Origin: Martinezella tropici
GTDB taxonomy: Bacteria > Pseudomonadota > Alphaproteobacteria > Rhizobiales > Rhizobiaceae
Direction of reading: 5' to 3'
DNA: 64,000 nt
Assembly: GCF_008370325.1 (NCBI RefSeq)
Contig: NZ_VNIP01000015.1
Span: 124,001-188,000 of the forward strand
The position numbers and the translations under genes are program-made. Shown one piece after another: positions 24,997-32,833 of this stretch; within the stretch, counting starts at the first letter, position 1; each line of letters opens with the position of its first letter. A model generated the notes under the pieces. It searched no databases and had not been told where the DNA came from. It saw only the letters and a list, made by a program, of their open reading frames with translations.

Positions 24997-25328
24997 AAAA
25001 GAACCTCCTGAGGGCCCGACAGGTTGTTAACAATAACTGATATACACCAAAAACGATTCGCACCCCAACTGTTGCCGATGGCGATCCGATGGAATCGATC
25101 TTTGCAACCCTGATTATTAAGGGAAATTGTAACGGTTGTTTGCGCCGATGAGAATCGGCTGCCTTGCCTAGGGCATTCGGCTTGTCAGTTTCATGCGCTA
25201 TGATCTGGGCGATATCGACTTGGAGCAGAGGACTTTGCAAACCATCGACAATCCGTTCGGCACGAGGTTGTCACCCATGTCTTAGGGACAAACTGTTACC
25301 CATGTCTCCGGTATGGACAAGAATCCGC
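24997..25328. other. Intergenic stretch with possible insertion-sequence debris
   Basis: No convincing gene is seen in these 332 bases. TGTCACCCATGTCT (25269-25282) and TGTTACCCATGTCT (25294-25307) form a near-perfect direct repeat 25 bases apart, directly beside the 3' end of tRNA-Lys. The 'tgttacccatgtctccggtat' type of sequence is one I recall from ends of rhizobial insertion sequences. No transposase remains. Confidence 0.45.
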
Positions 25329-25404
25329 TGGTGAGAGCGATGGGATTCGAACCCATGACCTACTGATTAAAAGTCAGTTGCTCTACCGACTGAGCTACGC
25401 TCTC
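25329..25404 (-). tRNA. tRNA-Lys (anticodon UUU)
   Basis: A complete 76-base cloverleaf read on the minus strand from 25404. The acceptor stem pairs GAGAGCG (5') with CGCTCTC, the discriminator is A, and CCA is encoded (25331-25329). The anticodon arm has stem ACTGA/TCAGT with loop CTTTTAA, giving UUU. The T arm is ATGGG-TTCGAAT-CCCAT. All arms pair perfectly, so the gene looks functional. The 3' end abuts a possible insertion-sequence remnant; no integrase gene is near. Confidence 0.97.
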
Positions 25405-25655
25405 CCTCTCCGCAGGCAGATACTGCCTCGGCTGGAAGTGCGCGGAACATATGCAGACGCCCTGTTGCGGTCAACCCATAAAATAGAAGTTGTTATGCCC
25501 TGAAGATGCTTTTCCTCGTCTCCATGTGACGAAACGGGGCGGTGAGCCGGAAAAACGTCTCTTGCGAGATTGCATAACGCACAGGTTGTTGATGTCGTTT
25601 GTGTCGAAATGGCTGGTGAAGACCGCCGATCGGGTAGTAAGGTAAACTGATCAAG

Positions 25656-26162
25656 ATGATGGCTGGTAAAGACGACGAGCGGATGATGGAATTCGTTGCA
25701 GATCTGTCCTTATGGGAAATCTATGCAATCGTTTGCGGGCTGCTGGGTTCCCTCGGGATTATATTCGGGCTGATTGCGGGAAAGAGGTTTGCGATTGCGG
25801 CGAGGGTGCTGCCGCTGGCCGGTGTCGCGATCACGACGTCGGTCACAGAGCATATTGTGATTCCCTATCTCGCGGAGCGCTATCCGGTGATCTTCGCCAA
25901 CAAGGATCTGCCCAGGAAAGTCGATCAGAAAACCACTCTGACGAAAATAGATCTTACAGACCAGATCTACAGCTATTTCTATGATCTGGATGATGATGAC
26001 GAGAATTTCGATCCCCCTCTCGTCAAATCCGCCCAGCTTGCCGACCTGTGCGACTTCCTCCTGCCGAAATTCAGCTCCGGCGAAGCCTTGCTGGCAAATT
26101 ACATCTATCAGCTGAAGGGCAGGGATTACTCGTTTTCGGTCGATAGCCACGACTGCTCATGA
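25656..26162 (+). CDS. Hypothetical single-pass membrane protein
   Basis: A 168-residue protein I do not recognise. One or two hydrophobic segments (about 20-42 and 49-64) precede a cytosolic or periplasmic tail that is rich in acid residues (DLDDDDENFDPP) and contains a repeated Leu pattern near LADLCDFLLPKF. The start is ambiguous (ATG ATG at 25656 and 25659, with a weak AAGG about 14 bases upstream). It stands alone after tRNA-Lys. It could be strain-specific; the frame has coding-like third-position use, but no family supports it. Confidence 0.5.
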   Translation: MMAGKDDERMMEFVADLSLWEIYAIVCGLLGSLGIIFGLIAGKRFAIAARVLPLAGVAITTSVTEHIVIPYLAERYPVIFANKDLPRKVDQKTTLTKIDLTDQIYSYFYDLDDDDENFDPPLVKSAQLADLCDFLLPKFSSGEALLANYIYQLKGRDYSFSVDSHDCS

Positions 26163-26233
26163 GGCTTGGATAGGCGGTCTTGCATTGAGATCGGCTCTGC
26201 AGGGTTCTTCAAGATGAGCAAACTGGCAGGCAC

Positions 26234-26344
26234 CTATGCGATTGCCGAGAGCGCTACGATCGCAACCGCCGTCAAGCCGCCGAAGATTGGCAGCAATATC
26301 AGCATAACAAGCCTTGCGAACTTCTTTCTTTCGATCGCCGTCAT
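26234..26344 (-). CDS. 36-residue small membrane protein
   Basis: A very short gene encoding a protein with a basic N-terminus (MTAIERKKFARL) and one long hydrophobic helix (VMLILLPIFGGLTAVAIVALSAIA) running to the stop. A consensus GGAGG lies nine bases before the ATG; a GTG two codons upstream is also possible. Positive-inside charge and a single helix predict an inner-membrane protein with its N-terminus in the cytoplasm. No function can be given. Longer overlapping frames on both strands here lack such a start signal. Confidence 0.55.
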   Translation of the reverse strand: MTAIERKKFARLVMLILLPIFGGLTAVAIVALSAIA

Positions 26345-26580
26345 GATCACGTTCCTCCACCTAGCAGTGACGCTTAAACGCTGGAATTCATGATTCGTTT
26401 CGTATCGACTGTCGTATTCTTATATCTAATGTCGCTAAAAGTATGGCGCTTTATTGTTTCGGCGTCCTTAAGGCCGCGCCGGCTGCGGATTTGGACAATC
26501 GCCGGATAGTGACGCCCACCGCCTCCTTGGAACGGAATCGAATCGACCGAGTTTCCCTTCCGACAAAGAGGAGACATATC

Positions 26581-26778
26581 TTGGCAAACGATCGGTCGCA
26601 TGATCCGCGGGACGGAAACGAAGATAAGCAGGCGCTGGCGAAGATTCAGCACAGCAAGGCACATGATCCAGCTCGCGCAACGAAGGATAAGGCCAAGCTC
26701 GTTGCCGATCCTCGCAACAGGCTCGCCGACGGCAAGGTCGATCCGGCAACGAGGGAACTCGAGCCCAAGAAGGAGTGA
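26581..26778 (+). CDS. 65-residue hydrophilic protein with TTG start
   Basis: A small, highly charged protein without hydrophobic segments, rich in Lys, Asp, Arg and Ala (KIQHSKAHDPARATKDKAKL, ADPRNRLADGKVDPATRELE). It is probably disordered. The TTG at 26581 is chosen because AGAGGAGA (26567-26574) is ideally placed seven bases upstream; a longer frame from 26443 lacks any site. The stop codon lies inside a hairpin. No family recognised; small stress-related proteins of this composition occur in rhizobia, but that link is only an impression. Confidence 0.55.
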   Translation: MANDRSHDPRDGNEDKQALAKIQHSKAHDPARATKDKAKLVADPRNRLADGKVDPATRELEPKKE

Positions 26779-26794
26779 CCCTTTGCGGGTCACT
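26774..26794 (+). terminator. Hairpin spanning the stop of the 65-residue gene
   Basis: AGTGACCC (26774-26781) pairs with GGGTCACT (26787-26794) around TTTGC. The TGA stop is within the left arm. No U-run follows, so termination is uncertain. Confidence 0.4.
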
Positions 26795-26884
26795 GCTTCG
26801 ATGGCCGCAAAGGCGTTGCCTATGGCGGCTCTGCCGCATTCGATTGGCCGACGGCGCCTCCGCAGCCACCTCGTACTCTGCCGA

Positions 26885-27064
26885 TCACGAATGCATTGGC
26901 TGCACTGGTGACATCGTGGTGTCGTCGTCATCCAAGACGAGAGCCATGATTGCGAGGAGAACATAAGCCCGCTTCCAACCCGATTTCGCCGCCGCGGTCA
27001 CCAAGCTTTCGAGGGAGGGTTCAAGGGCAAAAAGACAGGCCGCAAGATAATTGGCATGCGGCAT
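26885..27064 (-). CDS. Possible 59-residue hypothetical protein
   Basis: A short frame reading MPHANYLAACLFALEPSLESLVTAAAKSGWKRAYVLLAIMALVLDDDD and on. The pattern, an amphipathic helix, then SGWKR and a hydrophobic VLLAIMALVL helix, looks protein-like, and a charge-balanced sequence with few rare codons supports it. The ribosome site (GAAG, five bases before ATG) is weak. I recognise no family. It may be a genuine small orphan protein or chance. Confidence 0.4.
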   Translation of the reverse strand: MPHANYLAACLFALEPSLESLVTAAAKSGWKRAYVLLAIMALVLDDDDTTMSPVQPMHS

Positions 27065-27086
27065 CGCTTCAGAAGGGGGAGGGTTT

Positions 27087-27146
27087 ATGGCTGGTTTCAA
27101 TTTCCTGCTCCGTCCATTGATTCGATCGGACAGGAAGAAGTTGTAA
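27087..27146 (+). other. Possible 19-codon ORF with strong ribosome site
   Basis: The ATG at 27087 follows AAGGGGGAGGG, one of the strongest ribosome sites in the window, and opens a 19-residue frame (MAGFNFLLRPLIRSDRKKL). The basic, partly hydrophobic product could be a microprotein or a leader. Nothing lies directly downstream on the same strand. Confidence 0.3.
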
Positions 27147-27268
27147 TTTCAGCGGGTTTCTGCTGTTTGTCTCATCTGTTGCAAAACATTGCCGCCGCTA
27201 CAGCGCTCAGACGTACGGTGTTTTTATATCGCGTCTGCCCGTCTTATGGTGCGAGGTGACGAACCTAT

Positions 27269-27317
27269 CGCAACGATCAACTCCACCGCCATTTCAACGA
27301 CAAAGTTGATCGTTGCG
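27269..27317. repeat. Perfect 14-bp inverted repeat after the PsiF-like gene
   Basis: CGCAACGATCAACT (27269-27282) and AGTTGATCGTTGCG (27304-27317) are exact inverted copies separated by 21 bases. It lies 17 bases past the stop of the minus-strand gene, so it could end or stabilise that transcript, but the loop is large and there is no T-run; protein binding is also possible. Confidence 0.6.
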
Positions 27318-27333
27318 TAGGACGTATTTGGCC

Positions 27334-27615
27334 TTAGACCTTACCGCCGTTCTTCTTGCAGTCGCTGCGGAATTTGGCGCGCGCTTTTCCATGCAGACCC
27401 TTGGCGTCGGCCTGGGTCGAACATGCCTTGGACACGGCAGTCTGAGCCGGCTTCATTGCCTTCGGCTTCATCGTAGTGGTCGCCGATGGAGTCGACGTCG
27501 TTGCACTGGGCGTGGTCGTTGTCGTAGTGCTGGGGGTCGTTGCCGTTTGTGCCATCGCGCTTACGCTGAAGAGTGCGACAAAGGCTGCAGTCGTGAACAT
27601 AGTAGCAATTCTCAT
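27334..27615 (-). CDS. PsiF-repeat secreted protein
   Basis: A 93-residue exported protein: signal peptide (MRIATMFTTAAFVALFSVSAMAQ), a low-complexity Thr/Ser/Pro-rich linker, and one PsiF-like repeat (SKACSTQADAKGLHGKARAKFRSDCKKNG) with two cysteines. E. coli PsiF is induced by phosphate starvation, but its role is unknown, and no Pho box was found upstream here. The ATG at 27615 starts the signal peptide; GGAGG lies about 11 bases upstream. A longer upstream frame would spoil the signal peptide. Confidence 0.8.
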   Translation of the reverse strand: MRIATMFTTAAFVALFSVSAMAQTATTPSTTTTTTPSATTSTPSATTTMKPKAMKPAQTAVSKACSTQADAKGLHGKARAKFRSDCKKNGGKV

Positions 27616-27899
27616 GGGGGCTTTTCCTCCGCTGACTAGCTGGGGTGGAATGTACGTTGTTCGACGAACATCAACAGCTTGGACCAATATTTTTGCAAAA
27701 GCAATTCGTTCATTGGGCAGCGTCGCAACCGTTGTTCGCGCCCGGAAAACCCGGGAAAAACTGAGGTTTTACGGGTGGCCGCGCGTTTCTCAATTCCGTC
27801 AACTTTAAGGCAAGACGCCGAGCCCGCGCGAAAAGGTGATTGGCTTTCCGATACCCGCGCCGCTAGGAAGGGATCGGAATGACATAGCCGGAGTCCATC

Positions 27900-28652
27900 G
27901 TGTCGCTTGCCGATATTTCGCTTCTGAGTGCATTGCTCGCTGGAGCGCTTTCGTTTCTTTCGCCCTGCGTGCTGCCGCTTGTGCCGCCCTATCTCTGCTA
28001 TATGGCGGGCATCTCGGTCGAGCAGTTTCGCGGCGGCGGCGCGGCTGTCGCAGTGGCGCCGAACGTTCGCGGCAATGTGCTGATGTCGGCACTCTTTTTC
28101 ACTTTGGGGTTTGCCACGGTATTCGTTGCGCTCGGAGCCGGCGCCTCTTCCATCGGGCTGCTGCTGCGCCAGCATCTGGATATCCTCGCCAAGATCGGCG
28201 GTCTCATCATCGTCATTATGGGGCTGAATTTCCTCGGCGTCTTCCGCATCGGCCTTCTGGCCCGCGAGGCCCGCTTCCAGAGCGGCGGCAAGCCGGCGAC
28301 GTTGACGGGCGCCTATATCATGGGGCTTGCCTTCGCCTTCGGCTGGACACCCTGCATCGGCCCGGTTCTCGGCGCCATCCTCGGCATCGCCGCATCGCGT
28401 GAGACGGTCGGCGCCGGTGCCGGTCTCCTGGCGGTCTATTCGCTGGGCCTTGCCATTCCCTTCTGGATCGCCGCCGGCTTTTCCGGCGCATTCATGAGCT
28501 TTCTCTCGCGCTTTCGCCGCCATCTCGGCACGGTCGAAAAGGTCATGGGAGGGCTTCTGGTGCTCACCGGTCTCGCCTTCATCTTTGGCTATATCAGCGA
28601 TATGGCGATCTGGTTTCAGCAGACCTTTCCAATCCTGATGAAAATCGGCTAA
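27900..28652 (+). CDS. ccdA: Cytochrome c biogenesis membrane protein CcdA
   Basis: A 250-residue six-helix inner-membrane protein that carries reducing electrons from cytosolic thioredoxin to periplasmic thiol proteins, needed for cytochrome c maturation. The two redox cysteines are in LSPCVLPLVPPY (C23) and TPCIGPVLGA (C152), each next to the kink-forming prolines typical of CcdA/DsbD. The GTG start follows GGAG at seven bases. It stands alone, with an AEC transporter next on the same strand. Confidence 0.95.
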   Translation: MSLADISLLSALLAGALSFLSPCVLPLVPPYLCYMAGISVEQFRGGGAAVAVAPNVRGNVLMSALFFTLGFATVFVALGAGASSIGLLLRQHLDILAKIGGLIIVIMGLNFLGVFRIGLLAREARFQSGGKPATLTGAYIMGLAFAFGWTPCIGPVLGAILGIAASRETVGAGAGLLAVYSLGLAIPFWIAAGFSGAFMSFLSRFRRHLGTVEKVMGGLLVLTGLAFIFGYISDMAIWFQQTFPILMKIG

Positions 28653-28716
28653 GTCGGGCGACACCTTTCGCCTTCATTTTCCCCGGCAGATGGAGCATGC
28701 CCGATGGCTGATCCCC

Positions 28717-29679
28717 ATGGCTGATATTGTTGGTCTGCTGCTGCCATTCTTCGGACTGATCCTGATCGGTTACGTCGCTGCACGCGTTACGAAACAGCCG
28801 GCGGAGGCGCTCGGCTGGCTGAATACCTTCATCATCTATGCCGCATTGCCGGCACTGTTCTTCAAGCTCGTGTCCCAGACATCGATTGAACAGCTGACGC
28901 GGATCGACTTCATCGCTGCTGATATCGCCGCGACCTATCTGATTTTCCTGCTGCTGTTTTTGGTCGGTCGCTTCCTGCGCCGCAATTCGCTTGCCGATAG
29001 CACGATCCAGGCTTTCGCCGGCACCTATGGCAATATCGGCTATATGGGGCCGGGACTTGCGCTGTTGGCCCTCGGCGAAAGGGCGGCCGTTCCCGTAGCG
29101 CTGATCGTTTGCTTCGAAAACGCGCTGCATTTCATCGTCGCACCCGCGCTGATGGCGCTGGAAGGTGGCGACAAGCGTTCCCCATGGCGGCTTGCCGCGG
29201 ATATCGCCGGCAAGGTGTTGCTGCACCCTTTCATCCTGTCGACCGCGCTTGGTTTCGTCGTGGCTGCGTTTTCGCTGCATCAGCCGATCGCCTTCGAGCG
29301 ATTTGTCAATTATCTCGCGCAAGCGGCTGCGCCTTGTGCGCTATTTGCCATGGGCGTGACGCTTGCATTGCGCCCGCTGAAACGGATTCCGGTCGAGATC
29401 GGCTATATCGTGCCGGTGAAGCTCATCCTGCATCCGCTTGTGGTCTATATCGTTCTGCAAGCTGTCGGCGGCCTCGATCCTATTTGGATCGAAGCGGCGG
29501 TCCTTTTGGCTGCACTGCCGACGGCAACGAATGTCTTCGTCATCGGCCAGCAATACGGCGTCTGGCAGGAGCGGGCATCCGCCACCATCCTGATCACCAC
29601 GGTATGTTCCGTGGTGACGGTTTCCCTCGTTCTCTATTTGATAAAGTCGGGCGCCTTACCGGCGCAGCTTTTCCCGTAG
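28717..29679 (+). CDS. AEC-family transporter
   Basis: A membrane protein of about 320 residues with roughly ten helices in two five-helix halves, of the auxin-efflux-carrier family, whose bacterial members export organic acids or similar compounds. Typical blocks are LPFFGLILIGYVAAR, TFIIYAALPALFFKLV, GTYGNIGYMGPGLAL and the late ALPTATNVFVIGQQYGV. Substrate unknown. The ATG at 28717 gives the usual N-terminus; one at 28690 would add nine residues. Its 3' end overlaps the convergent hydroxylase gene by 24 bases. Confidence 0.88.
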   Translation: MADIVGLLLPFFGLILIGYVAARVTKQPAEALGWLNTFIIYAALPALFFKLVSQTSIEQLTRIDFIAADIAATYLIFLLLFLVGRFLRRNSLADSTIQAFAGTYGNIGYMGPGLALLALGERAAVPVALIVCFENALHFIVAPALMALEGGDKRSPWRLAADIAGKVLLHPFILSTALGFVVAAFSLHQPIAFERFVNYLAQAAAPCALFAMGVTLALRPLKRIPVEIGYIVPVKLILHPLVVYIVLQAVGGLDPIWIEAAVLLAALPTATNVFVIGQQYGVWQERASATILITTVCSVVTVSLVLYLIKSGALPAQLFP

Positions 29680-30858
29680 TATCGACGGAAAATTGCGCAG
29701 GCTGCCGCCGGGTTCGATGCCCTCGCGCATGACGATATTGCGGAGCGGAGCAATGGCGGAAAGCACATGCAGTCCGGCGGCCCGCAGCATCTGCACGGGC
29801 AGGAAATCCGACAGCAGCGAGCGATTGAGGAGATCTACGCTCGCCGTCCGACTGATGATGTCTGCGCGCCTCTTGCGATCGAAACTATCGCCCGATGTCG
29901 CCGGGATCGGCTGGTCGGCGCGCGAGCAGAGAATGTCCGACAACGCCAATATATCGCGAAGGCTGAGATTGAGCCCCTGGGCGCCAATCGGCGGAAAGAC
30001 GTGGGCTGCTTCGCCGATCAGCGCGGCGCGGCCCTTGCCGAAACGATAGGCGGTCATGCCGGAAAGGGGCCAGACCTGCACGCTATCCTCGATCGTGACC
30101 TGGCCGAGCATCGATTGCATTCGCTCCTCGACCAATCGGCCAAGCTCCTCGAGTGACTTTTCGGCATTGGCGGCCGCTTCCGCCGGCTTCTGAACCCAGA
30201 CGAGGCTGGAGCGCCGGCCAAGCAGAGGCACCTGCGTAAAGGGACCGCTTTCCGTATGAAATTCCGTCGAGATGTTTTGATGGGGCAGGCTATGCGCAAA
30301 ATTCAGCACCATGGCCGATTGCGGATAGGACCAGCCCTTGGTCTTGATCCCCAACGTTTCGCGCACCATCGAGTTGCGGCCATCGGCGCCGATGACGAAG
30401 GCGGCTTCGATCGAATCGCCGTTGTCGAGAGTGATCGTGACGCCGTCATCGCGGAAGGCGATTTCGGAAGCAGTGGCTTCGATGCGGCTGATATTGCCTT
30501 CCGCTTCGATGGCTTCACCGAGATTGTCGAGCAAGACGGCATTCGGAATATTGTAGCCGAAGGCGTCCAGTCCGATCTCGGACGATCGGAACGAGACGGT
30601 GGGCGCACGCAGCAGCCGCGAAGTGCCGTCGACGATGCGCATCGTGGTCAGCGCCGCGGTCGAAGGCGCGATCCTTTCCCATAGCGTCAGGCGCTCCAGA
30701 AAGCGGATCGATTGATCCATCAGCGCCGTCGTCCGCTTGTCGGCCTTGTTATGCGGTGCGGCGACAAGGGCGACGGATCTTCCGCCGCGCGCGAGCGCGA
30801 ATGCCGTAATCATGCCGGCCAGGCCACCGCCGATAACGGCCACTTCAATCTGCTTCAT
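29656..30858 (-). CDS. UbiH/UbiF-family FAD hydroxylase
   Basis: A 400-residue flavoprotein monooxygenase like those that hydroxylate the ubiquinone ring. It has the N-terminal dinucleotide motif GGGLAG (10-15), the middle GADGRNSMVRE, and the C-terminal GRAALIGEAAHVFPPIGAQGLNLSLRD that binds FAD ribityl. Alphaproteobacterial UbiL/UbiM-type hydroxylases share this pattern, so ubiquinone synthesis is likely, but the exact ring position cannot be told. It is transcribed divergently from pcs. Confidence 0.9.
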   Translation of the reverse strand: MKQIEVAVIGGGLAGMITAFALARGGRSVALVAAPHNKADKRTTALMDQSIRFLERLTLWERIAPSTAALTTMRIVDGTSRLLRAPTVSFRSSEIGLDAFGYNIPNAVLLDNLGEAIEAEGNISRIEATASEIAFRDDGVTITLDNGDSIEAAFVIGADGRNSMVRETLGIKTKGWSYPQSAMVLNFAHSLPHQNISTEFHTESGPFTQVPLLGRRSSLVWVQKPAEAAANAEKSLEELGRLVEERMQSMLGQVTIEDSVQVWPLSGMTAYRFGKGRAALIGEAAHVFPPIGAQGLNLSLRDILALSDILCSRADQPIPATSGDSFDRKRRADIISRTASVDLLNRSLLSDFLPVQMLRAAGLHVLSAIAPLRNIVMREGIEPGGSLRNFPSILREKLRR

Positions 30859-31070
30859 ATCGATGCCTCAATTATCTCTTGTCCTGAAAATAAGCGCTTA
30901 GCCTGTTGAAATCCATGGGATGAAACATCGCAATGGGTGAAAATGACAGTAAGTCGCGCTAGCGTGCCGGGATCGACGCTTTTGTGCTGGCGGTGCAAAC
31001 CAAAGGATGCATATTAGCGAAAAAACCGCCTGCCGGGGGCAGGCGCATAAGCAGGCGAGTCACGGGGCGG

Positions 31071-31796
31071 ATGAAAATCTTCAATTACAAGCGGGTGCCT
31101 TACGCGGAGATGCGTGCTTTCTCCGTCCATATATTGACGGCATCCGGATCGTTTCTGGCCTTTCTCGGGGTCGTCGCAGCGTCCGAACATCGTTTCGTCG
31201 ACATGTTCTGGTGGCTTGGCTTGGCGCTGCTGGTCGATGGCATCGACGGACCGATCGCGCGCAAGGTTCGCGTGAAGGAAGTCCTTCCCAATTGGTCCGG
31301 CGATACGCTCGACAACATCATCGACTACGTGACCTATGTGCTGCTACCGGCCTTCGCGCTCTATGAAAGCGGCATGATCGGCGAGCCCTGGTCATTCGTC
31401 GCGGCCGGCATGATCGTCGTCTCCAGCGCCATCTACTATGCGGATACCGGCATGAAGACGGACGAATATTTCTTCTCCGGTTTTCCGGTCGTCTGGAATA
31501 TGGTGATCTTCACGCTCTTCGTCATCGATGCCAGCGCGACGACGGCCATGATCCTCGTCGGCGTTTCCGTCGTCTTGACCTTCCTGCCCATCAATTTCCT
31601 GCATCCCGTGCGCGTCAAGCGGTTGCGGCCGCTGAACCTCGGCATATTTCTTTTCTGGTCGGCACTCGGCGTCTATTCGCTGCTGATGCACTTTGTCATG
31701 CCGCAATGGGCCGTTTTTCTCTTTATCATCAGCGGCATTTATCTTTATTGTATCGGAGCCGTGCTGCAGTTTTTCCCGTCCCTCGGACGTCACTGA
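31071..31796 (+). CDS. pcs: Phosphatidylcholine synthase
   Basis: Joins choline directly with CDP-diacylglycerol to make phosphatidylcholine at the inner membrane, a route typical of rhizobia and other host-associated bacteria. The 241 residues equal the length I recall for S. meliloti Pcs. The CDP-alcohol phosphotransferase motif is present with its Pcs-specific wider gap: D59-G60..A63-R64, then G77, D81 and D85. About eight membrane helices follow. The ATG at 31071 lies behind GGGGCGG; an upstream extension to 30984 is unlike the family. Confidence 0.96.
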   Translation: MKIFNYKRVPYAEMRAFSVHILTASGSFLAFLGVVAASEHRFVDMFWWLGLALLVDGIDGPIARKVRVKEVLPNWSGDTLDNIIDYVTYVLLPAFALYESGMIGEPWSFVAAGMIVVSSAIYYADTGMKTDEYFFSGFPVVWNMVIFTLFVIDASATTAMILVGVSVVLTFLPINFLHPVRVKRLRPLNLGIFLFWSALGVYSLLMHFVMPQWAVFLFIISGIYLYCIGAVLQFFPSLGRH

Positions 31797-31808
31797 GGAT
31801 TGCGCATC

Positions 31809-32792
31809 ATGAAGAAGACCAAGGTCATCCGCATCCATGAAAATGGCGGTCCCGATGTCATGAAGCTGGAGGAGGTGGAGCTGCCGCCTCCGGGCGCGGG
31901 TGAGGTGCAGATCCGCCACGCCGCAATCGGCCTTAACTTTATCGACGTCTATTTCCGCTCCGGTCTGTACAAGGCGCCCTATTTTCCTTTGCCGCTCGGC
32001 AAGGAAGCCGCTGGCACGATCACGGAAGTCGGCCCCGGCGTGACCGATTTTGCCGTAGGCGACCGCGTCGCCTATGTCGGCAGCGACGGCGCCTACAGCG
32101 TCGAGCGCAATATCGAGACGCGCCATCTGGTGAAGGTGCCTGACGATATCCCGCTCGAAACCGCCGCGTCGATGATGCTGAAGGGAATGACGGCCGAATA
32201 TCTGCTGAACCGCACCTTCAAGGTCGGGCCGGGAACGACTTTGCTGTTTCACGCCGCTGCCGGCGGCGTCGGCTTGATCGCCGGCCAATGGGCCAAGGCT
32301 CTCGGAGCCGGCACCGTCATCGGCACGGCCGGTTCCGCGGAAAAGGTCGAGCTGGCATTGGCGCATGGCTACGACCACGTCATCGACTACAGCAGGGAGA
32401 ATTTCGCCGATCGCGTTCGGGAGATCACCGGTGGCAAGGGTGTTGATGTCGTCTACGACTCGGTTGGCAAGGACACGTTTCCGCATTCGCTCGATTGCCT
32501 GAAGCCGCGCGGCATGTGGGTCACCTTCGGCCAATCGTCCGGCCCGATCGAGAATTTCAACCTCGCCATCCTCAATCAGAAGGGCTCGCTTTTCGCCACG
32601 CGACCAAGCCTCTTTGCCTATGTCGGTACACCTGGTGAGTTGAGAGCCAGTGCGAACGCGTTATTTGCTGTTGTGCAAAGCAGCAAAGTGCGTATCAATA
32701 TTCATCAGACTTATCCGCTTGCTGATGCAGGGCGCGCACACGCGGATTTGGAAGCCAGGAAAACGAGTGGAACTACACTACTGATCCCATAG
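31809..32792 (+). CDS. qor: NADPH:quinone oxidoreductase
   Basis: A 327-residue zinc-independent medium-chain dehydrogenase that reduces quinones with NADPH. It shows the GroES-like N-terminal domain (IGLNFIDVYFRSGLYKAP, PLPLGKEAAGTI), the NADP-site HAAAGGVGLIAGQWAK (AAxGGVG rather than GxGxxG, as in Qor) and GTAGSAEKVELA. Catalytic zinc cysteines are absent. It starts 12 bases after pcs, so the two may be co-transcribed, though no functional link is known. Confidence 0.93.
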   Translation: MKKTKVIRIHENGGPDVMKLEEVELPPPGAGEVQIRHAAIGLNFIDVYFRSGLYKAPYFPLPLGKEAAGTITEVGPGVTDFAVGDRVAYVGSDGAYSVERNIETRHLVKVPDDIPLETAASMMLKGMTAEYLLNRTFKVGPGTTLLFHAAAGGVGLIAGQWAKALGAGTVIGTAGSAEKVELALAHGYDHVIDYSRENFADRVREITGGKGVDVVYDSVGKDTFPHSLDCLKPRGMWVTFGQSSGPIENFNLAILNQKGSLFATRPSLFAYVGTPGELRASANALFAVVQSSKVRINIHQTYPLADAGRAHADLEARKTSGTTLLIP

Positions 32793-32833
32793 ATCCGTAA
32801 AGGACAGGTCGGTGGGAAGGAAATGAGGGGAAC

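Noticed and set aside
26374..26964. 196-codon minus-strand frame over the small charged gene
   Set aside because: No ribosome site, Arg/Cys-rich composition, and the plus-strand frame from 26581 has an ideal site.
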